A DNA stretch of 64,000 nucleotides from positions 1-64,000 of the forward strand of contig JADCGQ010000012.1 in the NCBI GenBank assembly GCA_020248945.1. The letters run 5' to 3'. This stretch comes from Rubrivivax sp. (GTDB lineage Bacteria; Pseudomonadota; Gammaproteobacteria; Burkholderiales; Burkholderiaceae_C). The notes beneath the pieces were generated by a model. It was not told where the DNA came from, ran no database searches, and saw nothing but the letters and a program-made list of their open reading frames with translations. Positions 44,435-52,542 of the stretch are shown in pieces. Every line of letters starts with the position of its first letter. The stretch's first letter is position 1. The position numbers and the translations under genes are program-made.

Positions 44435-45402
44435 GGCGGCGCGCCCTGCTGCCCTGCACGCTGCCGCTCGTGCTGCCGGGCCTGGCCGCGCCGGCCCGCG
44501 CCCTGCAGTGCGTGGTGCCGGCCAAGCCGGGCGGTGGCTTCGACATCACCTGCCGGCTGGCGCAGCTGGCACTGGCGCCGGCGCCCGGGGCGGTGGCGGC
44601 ACCGCTCCTGCCGGTGGTGCACCAGCCCGGCGGCATCGGGGCTCTCGTGTTCAACGAGGTGGTGGCCGGCCGCCGGGCCACGTCACGCGAGCTGGTGGCG
44701 TTTTCCAGTGGCACCTTGCTGATGCTGGCCCAGGGGCGCCTGGGTCGCCACCCGGTCGACGCGGTGCGCTGGCTCGCGGCACTGGCACAGGACCACGGCG
44801 TCATCGCCGTGCACCGCGACGCGCCCTGGCAGCGCCTGCCCGAGCTGCTGCAGGCCCTGGCCGCCAACCCCGCGGCGGTGGTGTTTGCCGGTGGCGGCAC
44901 GCTGGGCAGCCAGGACTGGTTGAAGTCGGCCCGGCTGGCGCGCGCTGCGGGCGTGGGGCACCGGGCCTTCCGCTTCGTCGCGTTCGAGGGCGGCGGCGAC
45001 GCCTTGCAGGCCCTGCGGGGCCGCCACGTGCAGGTGCTGGCCGGCGATGCCGCCGAGATCAGCGAGCCGCTGCGCCAGGGCCAGCCGCTGCGGCTGCTGG
45101 CGGTGCTGTCCGAGCGCCGCCTGGCCGGGCTGCTGTCTCAAGTGCCCACCGCGCGCGAGCAGGGGGTGGATCTGGTCTGGCCCATCCTGCGCGGCGTGTA
45201 CACCTCGCACGCCATGCCCGCGGTGGAGGCCGACGGCTGGGCGAACCAGCTGCTGGCCGGCCAGCGCCAGCCGCGCTACGAGCAGTTGCTGGCGGGCTTG
45301 TCGCTGCAGGCGCAGCCCCTGGGGGGCGAGGCGCTGGCCCGCGAGGTGCGCTCGCAGTGGAACGGCTTCCAGCGCGACGCGGCGGAGTTCGGTCTGCGTT
45401 GA
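44431..45402 (+). CDS. TctC-like periplasmic binding protein linked to the TctDE pair
   Basis: 323 residues with a signal peptide (MRRRALLPCTLPLVLPGL through APARA). The mature start LQCVVPAKPGGGFDITCRLA matches the Bug/TctC ligand-binding turn. Later segments (VVHQPGGIGALVFNEVVAG, FAGGGTLGSQDWLKSARLA) are more divergent than in the protein at 41222. It is translated in overlap with the kinase gene. In TctC-type signalling, the liganded binding protein contacts the kinase's periplasmic domain. No tctA or tctB permease gene follows, so a purely sensory role is possible. Confidence 0.82.
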   Translation: MRRRALLPCTLPLVLPGLAAPARALQCVVPAKPGGGFDITCRLAQLALAPAPGAVAAPLLPVVHQPGGIGALVFNEVVAGRRATSRELVAFSSGTLLMLAQGRLGRHPVDAVRWLAALAQDHGVIAVHRDAPWQRLPELLQALAANPAAVVFAGGGTLGSQDWLKSARLARAAGVGHRAFRFVAFEGGGDALQALRGRHVQVLAGDAAEISEPLRQGQPLRLLAVLSERRLAGLLSQVPTAREQGVDLVWPILRGVYTSHAMPAVEADGWANQLLAGQRQPRYEQLLAGLSLQAQPLGGEALAREVRSQWNGFQRDAAEFGLR

Positions 45403-45423
45403 CGGCGCGGTCGGCGCGGCGGC

Positions 45424-46917
45424 TCAGGGGCCCTCGCCCTGCGGCCCCACGCGCGGCGCGGCCACCGCATCGGGCGCGCTGCGCGCCCAGTGGTCCACCA
45501 GCGCGTCCAGCACCGGCCGGCCGCGCGCGGCGCCCTCGTCGTTGATCAGCATCGCCACGGCCCAGTCGCGCCCGTCGCCGTCGCGCATCACCCCGGCCAG
45601 GCCGACCACGTTGCGCAGCGTGCCGGTCTTCAGCCGCGCCCAGCCGGTGGCGGGCGACTCGCGCAGCCGCAGCCGCATCGTGCCGTCCACGCCCACCGTG
45701 GGCAGCGTGGCCAGCAGGTCGTGGCGGTGGCGGCCCTGCCAGGCGGCGCGCAGCATCTCGGCCAGCAACTGCGCGCTCACGCGTTCGCTGCGCGACAGGC
45801 CGGAGCCGTTGTCGCTGACGAGCGCCGCGGCGTCGATGCGCTCGCGGCGCAGCCAGTCGCGCAACTGGCTGTCGGCGCGCTGCGCCGTGGGCCCCGCGGT
45901 GCCGGCCGGCGCGGCGACGCCGAGCTCGTGGAACAGCACGCGCGTCCAGGCGTTGTCGCTGATCTTGTTCAGCGGCCGCATCAGCTCGCCCCAGGGCCGG
46001 CCCTGGCGGCGCGCCAGCACCGCGGCACCGGCCGGCGCCGTGCCCTCGCGCAGGCGGCCGGTGAAGCGCCCGCCCAGGCCGCGCCACAGCGTGCGCAGCA
46101 GGCGCTCGGCGAGCTCGTCGCGGTCCAGCAGCTGCAGGTTCGGCCGCACGCTGCAGTCGCGCGGGAAGGCGCCGTGCAGGGTGATGGTGGTGACGCCGCC
46201 CTCGCGCGCCGTGGTGGCGGGTTTCCAGTGGTCGTCCCAGTCGGCGCAGCGGGCGTCGACGAGGGCCATGCCACGCGCATCGATGACCAGGCCGTCGAGC
46301 GCCGGCACGGTGGTGGCCACCACGCCGTCGGCCGTGGCCTGCAGCTTCAGCGGCAGCAGGCTGCCGGCCACGTTCAGCGCATCGGGGATCACGTTGTAGG
46401 GGAACTCGGGCGCGCTGTCGAAAGGCGGCAGGCCAAGGTCGGCGCGCGGCGGGTCGTAGCGGCTGCGGTCGAGCAGCACGTCGCCGCGCAGCTCGCGCAC
46501 GCCGCTCTCGCGCAGCTCCATCAGCAGCGCCCAGAGCTGCGGCACGCCGAGCTCGACGTCGCCGCCGCCCCGCAGCACGAGGTCGCCGTCGAGCACGTCG
46601 CCATCGGGGCCCGGACGCCGCGGCGCGGCGCTCACGAGCTCGGTGAAGCCACGGTGGTTGGGGCCGAGCACGTCGAGCGTCACGATGCTGGTGACGAGCT
46701 TCATCGTCGAGCCCGGCTGCATCGGCCGCGTGGCCTGCCAGCCGACAGCGCGGCCGTGGTGCCCGAGCGGCACGGCCGCATACGCCAGCGCCGACTCCGG
46801 CAGCCCCGCGGCCTGCAGCGCCTGCTGCACGGGCTCGGGTGGTGTGGCTTGGGCTGCCGCGCTGCAGGCCAGCAGCGCCACCAGGCGCCACAGCGGGCGC
46901 GGCATCGGGAAGGTCAT
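45424..46917 (-). CDS. dacB: D-alanyl-D-alanine carboxypeptidase/endopeptidase (PBP4 type)
   Basis: 497 residues with a signal peptide (PRPLWRLVALLACSAAAQA). The active-site motifs are SxxK in QPGSTMKLVTSIV, SxN in LVSDNGSGLSRSE and KTG in ARLKTGTLRNVVGLAG. Domain insertions between the first two motifs (QLWALLMELRESGVRELRGD and PEFPYNVIPDALNV) are typical of class C PBP4. It trims D-Ala or cuts cross-links in the periplasm. It is divergent from the sugar-kinase gene, 56 bases between starts, at the edge of a recycling block. Confidence 0.92.
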   Translation of the reverse strand: MTFPMPRPLWRLVALLACSAAAQATPPEPVQQALQAAGLPESALAYAAVPLGHHGRAVGWQATRPMQPGSTMKLVTSIVTLDVLGPNHRGFTELVSAAPRRPGPDGDVLDGDLVLRGGGDVELGVPQLWALLMELRESGVRELRGDVLLDRSRYDPPRADLGLPPFDSAPEFPYNVIPDALNVAGSLLPLKLQATADGVVATTVPALDGLVIDARGMALVDARCADWDDHWKPATTAREGGVTTITLHGAFPRDCSVRPNLQLLDRDELAERLLRTLWRGLGGRFTGRLREGTAPAGAAVLARRQGRPWGELMRPLNKISDNAWTRVLFHELGVAAPAGTAGPTAQRADSQLRDWLRRERIDAAALVSDNGSGLSRSERVSAQLLAEMLRAAWQGRHRHDLLATLPTVGVDGTMRLRLRESPATGWARLKTGTLRNVVGLAGVMRDGDGRDWAVAMLINDEGAARGRPVLDALVDHWARSAPDAVAAPRVGPQGEGP

Positions 46918-46973
46918 GGCCGCGATTGTCGACGCCCGCCGCGACAATGCCCGGTGTGACCGCGCCCACACCC

Positions 46974-47876
46974 ATGCCCCTGCTGCACCTCGGCCTCGAT
47001 GCCGGCGGCACGCAGACGCGCTGGGCGCTGGCCGATGCCACCGGCGCGCTGCAGGCCGAAGGCAGCGCGCCGCCGATCACCGGCCTGATGCTGCTCGACG
47101 CGCCCGGTCGCGCCGCGTTGGCCGAGGCGCTGCAGGCCCTGGTGGCCGCGCTGCCCGCCGGCACCGTGCTGCGCAGCGCCTGGGCGGGCGTCACCGGCTT
47201 CGATGCCGCGCTGGCGGCGGTGATCGGCGCTGCACTCGGCCTGCCGACCGCGGCCGTGCGCGTGTGCAGCGACATCGAGCTCGCCTGCCGGGCCGCCTTT
47301 GCGCCGGGCGAGGGCCTCGTGGTCTACGCCGGCACCGGCTCGATCGCCGCGCTCTTGTCGGCCGACGGCAGCTTGCACCGCGCCGGCGGCCGCGGCGCGG
47401 TGATCGACGACGCCGGCGGCGGCCACTGGATCGCGCGCCAGGCGCTGCAGATCGTGTGGCGCGCCGAAGACGCCGCGCCGGGTGCCGGCGCGGCCACGCC
47501 GCTGGGCCGCGCGCTGGCCCAGGCCGTGGGCGGCGGCGACTGGCCCGCCACACGCGCCTTCGTCTACGGCGCCAGCCGGGGCGAGCTGGGCACGCTGGCG
47601 CTGGCCGTGGCCGTTGCGGCCGATGCGGGCGACGCCCCGGCGCTGGCGCTGCTGCAGCAGGCGGGCCGCGAGCTGGCGCGTCTGGCGCAGGCGCTGCACG
47701 GCCGGCTCGGCGCGGGCCTGCCGGTGGCGCTGGCCGGCCGTGTCTTCGAGCTGCACCCGGCCATCGAGACCGCGCTGCGCCAGGCGCTGCCCGGCGTGAC
47801 CGTGCACCGCAGCACCGAGCCCGCGCAGCGAGCGGCGGCGCGGCTGGCGGCGGCCCTGGAGAATCACCGCCGATGA
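46974..47876 (+). CDS. BadF/BadG-type amino-sugar kinase (MurNAc/GlcNAc kinase-like)
   Basis: 300 residues of the ASKHA ATPase fold. Phosphate-1 motif LGLDAGGTQTRWALAD, phosphate-2 motif VYAGTGSIAALL, and GGRGAVIDDAGGGHWIARQA match the N-acetylglucosamine kinase (BadF/BadG/BcrA/BcrD) family. In a block with murQ and wall hydrolases, phosphorylation of N-acetylmuramate to the MurQ substrate MurNAc-6-phosphate is a reasonable inference, as in MurK enzymes. The stop overlaps the amidase start (ATGA). An ATG nine codons upstream is an alternative start. Confidence 0.78.
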   Translation: MPLLHLGLDAGGTQTRWALADATGALQAEGSAPPITGLMLLDAPGRAALAEALQALVAALPAGTVLRSAWAGVTGFDAALAAVIGAALGLPTAAVRVCSDIELACRAAFAPGEGLVVYAGTGSIAALLSADGSLHRAGGRGAVIDDAGGGHWIARQALQIVWRAEDAAPGAGAATPLGRALAQAVGGGDWPATRAFVYGASRGELGTLALAVAVAADAGDAPALALLQQAGRELARLAQALHGRLGAGLPVALAGRVFELHPAIETALRQALPGVTVHRSTEPAQRAAARLAAALENHRR

Positions 47877-48715
47877 ACTGCCTGCTTCGAGCCGCTGCTG
47901 CTCTTTTTGTGTCCCTGCTGGTGGCCGGTTGCGCCACGCCCGGCATGGGCACCACCGAAGGCGGCATCCCCGTCGTCACCACGCACACGTCCAAGGGGCA
48001 GGACAGCCGGGCGCTGTTTCTCGTCATCCACTACACGGTGGCCGACCTGCCGCAGAGCCTGCACATCCTGACCGAGCGCGAGGTCTCGGCGCACTACCTG
48101 CTGACGGACGAGACACCGCCGCGCATCTACCGCCTCGTCGACGAAAACCGCCGCGCCTGGCACTCGGGCCTGAGCGGCTGGAAGGGCCACCGGCTGCTCA
48201 ACGCCAGCAGCATCGGCATCGAGATCGTGCACCCGGGGTTTCGCAAGGGCCCCGACGGCGAGAAGGTCTTCGCGCCGTTTGCCCCGACGCTGATCGACGC
48301 GCTGATTCCGCTGGTGCGCGACATCGTCACGCGCCACCAGATCAGGCCTGAGCGCGTGCTCGGCCATGGCGAGGTGACGCCGTCGTACAAGGAAGACCCC
48401 GGCCCCACCTTCCCGTGGCACCGCCTGGCGGCGGCCGGCCTCGTGCCTGCGTTGCCCGATGCCGTGCGCGTGGCCGCGCAGCGCGCCGTGTACGAGGCCG
48501 CGCTGCCCGACGCGGCCTGGTTCCAGCAGCAGTTGCAGCAATGGGGCTTCCAGATCGAGCGCACGGGGCTGTGGGACGAGCAGAGCCGCCGCGTGATGAT
48601 GAACTTCCAGATGCGCTACCGGCCCAGCGACCACCGCGCCGAGATGGACGCCGAAAGTGCCGCGCTGCTGTGGGTGCTGAACAACCCCTTGCCCGCGCCG
48701 AAGGCCGTGCCATGA
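47873..48715 (+). CDS. amiD: N-acetylmuramoyl-L-alanine amidase lipoprotein (AmiD-like)
   Basis: 280 residues. Lipoprotein signal MNCLLRAAAALFVSLL with lipobox VAGC. The amidase_2 (T7-lysozyme-like) zinc fold shows LFLVIHYTVADL (zinc His), SAHYLLTDE, LNASSIGIEIVHPG and VLGHGEVTPSYKEDPGP (second zinc His and catalytic region). The C-terminal ~80 residues form a peptidoglycan-binding domain (FQQQLQQWGFQIERTGLWDE). This is the architecture of outer-membrane AmiD, which strips stem peptides from muropeptides. ATGA overlaps link it to genes on both sides. Confidence 0.9.
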   Translation: MNCLLRAAAALFVSLLVAGCATPGMGTTEGGIPVVTTHTSKGQDSRALFLVIHYTVADLPQSLHILTEREVSAHYLLTDETPPRIYRLVDENRRAWHSGLSGWKGHRLLNASSIGIEIVHPGFRKGPDGEKVFAPFAPTLIDALIPLVRDIVTRHQIRPERVLGHGEVTPSYKEDPGPTFPWHRLAAAGLVPALPDAVRVAAQRAVYEAALPDAAWFQQQLQQWGFQIERTGLWDEQSRRVMMNFQMRYRPSDHRAEMDAESAALLWVLNNPLPAPKAVP

Positions 48716-50355
48716 CGCCGCCGCTGCCCAACCGCCGCGCCGCGCTGGGGGCGCTCACCGCGCTCGGCGCCTTCGGTGCCTTGGCCTCGGGCTGCGTCGG
48801 CCCCGACCGGCCGGCACCGCTGCTCGAGCCTGCGCCACCGCTGTCGCCGCCGCTGCCGGGCGTGGCCGACGCGACGCCGCCCTGGCCCGCCGCCGAGCTG
48901 CCGCCCGCGGCCCCGCGCGAAGTGCGCGGCGCCTGGATCGCCACCGTCGCCAACATCGACTGGCCCAGCCGCCCCGGCCTGCCCGCCGCGCAGCAACGCA
49001 GCGAAGCCCTGGCGCTGCTGGAGCGTGCGCGCGAGCTCCACCTCAACCTGCTGGTGCTGCAGGTGCGGCCGGCGGGTGACGCCATCTACCCCTCGGCGCT
49101 GGAGCCCTGGACCGAGTTCCTGTCGGGCGCGCAAGGCCGCGCGCCCTGGCTGGCCGGCGAGGCGCCCTGGGACCCGCTGGCCTTCTGGCTGGAGCAGGCG
49201 CATGCGCGCGGCATCGAGCTGCATGTGTGGTTCAACCCCTACCGCGCGCGCCACTCGGCCGCCAAGACGCCGCCGGTGGCGCCGCATCTGGCGGTGCGCG
49301 AGCCCGCGCTCGTCAAGCGTTACGGCGAGCAGCTGTGGATGGACCCCGGCGAGCCCGCGGCGGCCGAGCACACGCTGGCGGTGGTGGCCGACGTGCTGCG
49401 CCGCTACGCCGTGGATGGCGTGCACATCGACGATTATTTCTATCCGTACCCCGTGCTGGCCGACCCGGCCGCTGGCCCCGGCAGCGCCGAGCTGCCCTTC
49501 CCCGACGACGCCAGCTTCGCCCGTCACCGCGCAGCCGGCGGCGGCCTGGCGCGTGACGACTGGCGCCGCGCCAACGTCGACAGCCTGGTCGAGCAGTTGC
49601 ACGACACCGTGCACCGCGTGCGCCCCGGCACACGATTCGGCATCAGCCCCTTCGGCATCGGCCGGCCCGAGCGGCGGCCCGCCGGCATCACCGGCTTCAG
49701 CCAGTACGACAAGCTGTTTGCCGACGTCGAGAAGTGGCTGCAGCAGGGCTGGCTCGACTACCTCGTGCCGCAGCTGTACTGGCCCATCGACCGCAGGGGC
49801 CAGGAGTTCCCGGTGCTGCTGGCGCACTGGCAGCGCGAGCTGGCCGCACTCTCGCCCGCGCCGCAGCGGCATCTGTGGCCGGGGCTGTTCACGAGCCAGG
49901 TCAAGCGCACGGCCGACGAGGCCACCGGCCCGCGCGCCTGGCCCGCGGCCGAGCTGCTGGCGCAGGTGCAGCTGATGCGGCAGCAGGGCACGCCCGGGCA
50001 CATCCACTTCAGCATGGTGGCGCTGATGCAAGACCGCGACGGCCTGGCCACCGCGCTGCGCGCCGGCCCCTATGCCGAGCCGGCGCTGGTGCCCGCCACG
50101 CCCTGGCTCGACGACCGTGTGCCCGCGGCGCCGACGCTGCGGCGCGACGGCGAGCGGCTGCTCATCGAACCCGGCCCGGGTGACGTGCCCGTGGCCCGCT
50201 GGTCGCTGTGGCGCCGCGTGGCGGGCCCGTGGCGCTTCGCGGTGCTGCCGGGCGCGGCGCGGCAGTTCGCCGTCGAAGGCGCCGACCGCGTGGCGCTGGC
50301 GGCCGTCAGCCGCACGGGTGTCGAAGGGCCCCGTCACCTGCTCAGCCTGGCGTGA
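48712..50355 (+). CDS. GHL10-family glycosyl-hydrolase-like lipoprotein
   Basis: 547 residues. N-terminal signal with an Ala/Gly-rich helix and lipobox-like LASGC. The hydrolase-like TIM-barrel domain (PF02638, GHL10) spans REVRGAWIATVANIDWPS, LNLLVLQVRPAGDAIYPS, IELHVWFNPYRARHS, AVDGVHIDDYFYPYP, RFGISPFGIGRP and WLDYLVPQLYWPID. The C-terminal ~100 residues form a beta domain. Some family members cleave glycan strands stripped of peptides, which would suit its place directly after an AmiD amidase; this link is inferred. Start and stop lie four and five bases from the neighbours. Confidence 0.82.
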   Translation: MTPPLPNRRAALGALTALGAFGALASGCVGPDRPAPLLEPAPPLSPPLPGVADATPPWPAAELPPAAPREVRGAWIATVANIDWPSRPGLPAAQQRSEALALLERARELHLNLLVLQVRPAGDAIYPSALEPWTEFLSGAQGRAPWLAGEAPWDPLAFWLEQAHARGIELHVWFNPYRARHSAAKTPPVAPHLAVREPALVKRYGEQLWMDPGEPAAAEHTLAVVADVLRRYAVDGVHIDDYFYPYPVLADPAAGPGSAELPFPDDASFARHRAAGGGLARDDWRRANVDSLVEQLHDTVHRVRPGTRFGISPFGIGRPERRPAGITGFSQYDKLFADVEKWLQQGWLDYLVPQLYWPIDRRGQEFPVLLAHWQRELAALSPAPQRHLWPGLFTSQVKRTADEATGPRAWPAAELLAQVQLMRQQGTPGHIHFSMVALMQDRDGLATALRAGPYAEPALVPATPWLDDRVPAAPTLRRDGERLLIEPGPGDVPVARWSLWRRVAGPWRFAVLPGAARQFAVEGADRVALAAVSRTGVEGPRHLLSLA

Positions 50356-50359
50356 TGCG

Positions 50360-51250
50360 ATGAACCTGCCCCGCACCGAACAGCCGCATCCCGATCACCC
50401 GGGCCTCGACGGCTACGACACGCCGTCGTTGCTGGCCGCCTTCGTCGACGACCAGGCGCGCGCCGCCGAGGCCGTGCGCGCCGCGCTGCCGGCGCTGCAG
50501 CAGGCCGTCGACGAGGCCGTGCTGCGGCTGCGGCGCGGCGGCCGGCTCATCACCGTGGGCGCGGGCACCAGCGGGCGGCTGGGCGTGCTCGACAGCGTCG
50601 AGCTCGGCCCCACCTTCGACTGGCCGCGCGAGCGCGCCCCGGCGCTGCTGGCCGGCGGCGAGGGCGCGATGTTCGTGGCCGTGGAAGGCGCCGAAGACAG
50701 CGCGCCGCGCGGCGCCGAGGACGTGCTGGCGCTGAAGCCCACGCCCGACGACGTGGTGATCGCGCTGGCGGCCTCGGGCAGCACGCCCTACGCGCTGGGC
50801 GCGGTCGACGCCGCCCGCACGGCCGGCGCCTTCACCGTCGGCATCGCCAACAACCCGGGCGCGGCGCTGCTGGCGGCGGCGCACCTCGGCGTGCTGCTCG
50901 ACACCGGGCCCGAGGTCATCAGCGGCAGCACGCGGCTGAAGGCCGGCACGGCGCAGAAGATCGCGCTCAACACCTTCAGCAGCGCCTGCATGGTGCGGCT
51001 GCACAAGGTGTACGGCAACCTGATGGTGGACCTGCGCGCCACCAACGCCAAGCTCGTGAAGCGCGCGCTGCGCCTGACGGTGCGCGCCAGCGGCGCGGAC
51101 GAAGCCGCCGCGCAGGCCGCGCTGCAGGCGGCCGGTCTGCGCGTCAAGACCGCCATCGTGATGCTGAAGGCCGGCGTCGACGCCGCCACGGCCGAAGCGC
51201 GCCTGGCCGCCGCCGAAGGCAGCGTGCAGCGCGCGCTGAACGCAGGCTGA
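50360..51250 (+). CDS. murQ: N-acetylmuramic acid 6-phosphate etherase
   Basis: 296-residue SIS-domain enzyme that removes lactate from MurNAc-6-phosphate, giving GlcNAc-6-phosphate. Diagnostic segments are TVGAGTSGRLGVLDSVELGP, FVAVEGAEDSAPRGAED, VIALAASGSTPYALGAVDAA and GPEVISGSTRLKAGTAQKIA. The C-terminal helices (LRATNAKLVKRALRL) also match. It follows the GHL10 gene by four bases and precedes the NagX-like gene by two, within the recycling operon that starts with the kinase gene. Confidence 0.95.
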   Translation: MNLPRTEQPHPDHPGLDGYDTPSLLAAFVDDQARAAEAVRAALPALQQAVDEAVLRLRRGGRLITVGAGTSGRLGVLDSVELGPTFDWPRERAPALLAGGEGAMFVAVEGAEDSAPRGAEDVLALKPTPDDVVIALAASGSTPYALGAVDAARTAGAFTVGIANNPGAALLAAAHLGVLLDTGPEVISGSTRLKAGTAQKIALNTFSSACMVRLHKVYGNLMVDLRATNAKLVKRALRLTVRASGADEAAAQAALQAAGLRVKTAIVMLKAGVDAATAEARLAAAEGSVQRALNAG

Positions 51251-51252
51251 GC

Positions 51253-52464
51253 ATGAGCGCCGCGCGCGAGCCGGCGCTGGACGTGTTCCGCGGCGCCACC
51301 GTGGCGCTGATGATCCTCGTCAACAACCCCGGCAGCTGGAGCGCGCTGTACCCGCCGCTGGCGCATGCGCCGTGGCACGGCGTGACGCCCACCGACCTGG
51401 TGTTCCCGTTCTTCCTGTTCGCCGTGGGCCATGCGCTGGCGCTGGTGATGCCGGCGCTGCTGGCCGGGCCGCCGCGTGTGTTCTGGGCCCGCGTGGCGCG
51501 GCGCACGGCGCTCATCTTTGCCATCGGCCTGTTGCTGAACGCCGCGCCCTTCGTGCGCTGGGACGCCGCCGGCGAGCTGGTGCTGCGCGATTGGAGCCAG
51601 CTGCGCATCATGGGCGTGCTGCAGCGCATCGCGCTGTGTTTCGGCGCCGCGGCCGCCATCGTCTGGTGGGCCGAGCGCCACACGGCGCGGCCGCAGCGTG
51701 CGGTGCTCGCCGTGGTGGCCGTGCTGCTGCTGGGCTACCAGGCGATGTGCGTGACCCTGGGCGCGCCCGGCGATCCGTATTCGCTGCAAGGCTGGTTCGG
51801 CACCGCCTGGGACAAGGCCCTGCTCGGCGAGAGTCACCTCTACCGCGGCGAGGGCATGCCGTTCGACCCCGAAGGCCTGGCCAGCACGCCGCCGGCCGTC
51901 GCCCAGGTGCTGCTGGGCTGGTGGGTGGGCCGCACGCTGGCCTGCGGCGCCATCGACGCGCGGGCCGTGGCGCGCCTCTTCGCCGCCGCCGTGGTGCTGG
52001 GTGTGCTGGCCTACGCCTGGCAGCTGGGCATGCCGCTGAACAAGAAGATCTGGACCTCGTCGTACGTGCTGCTGACCACCTCGCTGGCGATGGCCACGCT
52101 GGCGGCGCTGATCCACCTGCTGAACCACGGCACGCGGCTCGACGGCCGACCGGCGCGCGCCACGGGGGGCTGGGTGGCGCTGTGCACGTGGTTCGGCCGC
52201 AACCCGCTGGGCCTCTTCGTGCTGGCGGGCCTGGTGCCACGCTTCCTGGGGCTGATCCGCTGGCAAGCCGGCACCGCCGCCGATGGCAGCCCGCGCTGGA
52301 CGAGCCCGCTGCCCTGGGTGCACGAGCACGTGGCGGCGCCGATCGCATCGCTCGTCAGCACCGATCCACGCCTGGGCTCACTGCTGTTCGCGCTGCTCAA
52401 CCTGGCGTTCTACGCCGCGCTGGCCGCCTGGCTGCACCGCCGCAGGCTGTACTGGCGCGTTTGA
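51253..52464 (+). CDS. NagX-like (DUF5009/HGSNAT-related) membrane protein
   Basis: 403-residue polytopic membrane protein with about ten hydrophobic segments. The N-terminus EPALDVFRGATVALMILVNN and TPTDLVFPFFLFAVGHALAL, followed by LRIMGVLQRIALCF, mark the DUF5009 group related to eukaryotic heparan-alpha-glucosaminide N-acetyltransferase. NagX proteins lie with GlcNAc and chitin utilisation genes. Here the end position of a murQ operon suggests transmembrane acetylation or transport linked to amino sugars, unproven. Two bases separate it from murQ. Confidence 0.8.
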   Translation: MSAAREPALDVFRGATVALMILVNNPGSWSALYPPLAHAPWHGVTPTDLVFPFFLFAVGHALALVMPALLAGPPRVFWARVARRTALIFAIGLLLNAAPFVRWDAAGELVLRDWSQLRIMGVLQRIALCFGAAAAIVWWAERHTARPQRAVLAVVAVLLLGYQAMCVTLGAPGDPYSLQGWFGTAWDKALLGESHLYRGEGMPFDPEGLASTPPAVAQVLLGWWVGRTLACGAIDARAVARLFAAAVVLGVLAYAWQLGMPLNKKIWTSSYVLLTTSLAMATLAALIHLLNHGTRLDGRPARATGGWVALCTWFGRNPLGLFVLAGLVPRFLGLIRWQAGTAADGSPRWTSPLPWVHEHVAAPIASLVSTDPRLGSLLFALLNLAFYAALAAWLHRRRLYWRV

Positions 52465-52542
52465 AGGCGGCGCCTGCAGGCCGGCACTGGTCAGGGCGAA
52501 GTCGCGCGTTCCACAATCGCGCCCAGTCTCAGGAGATCCGCC

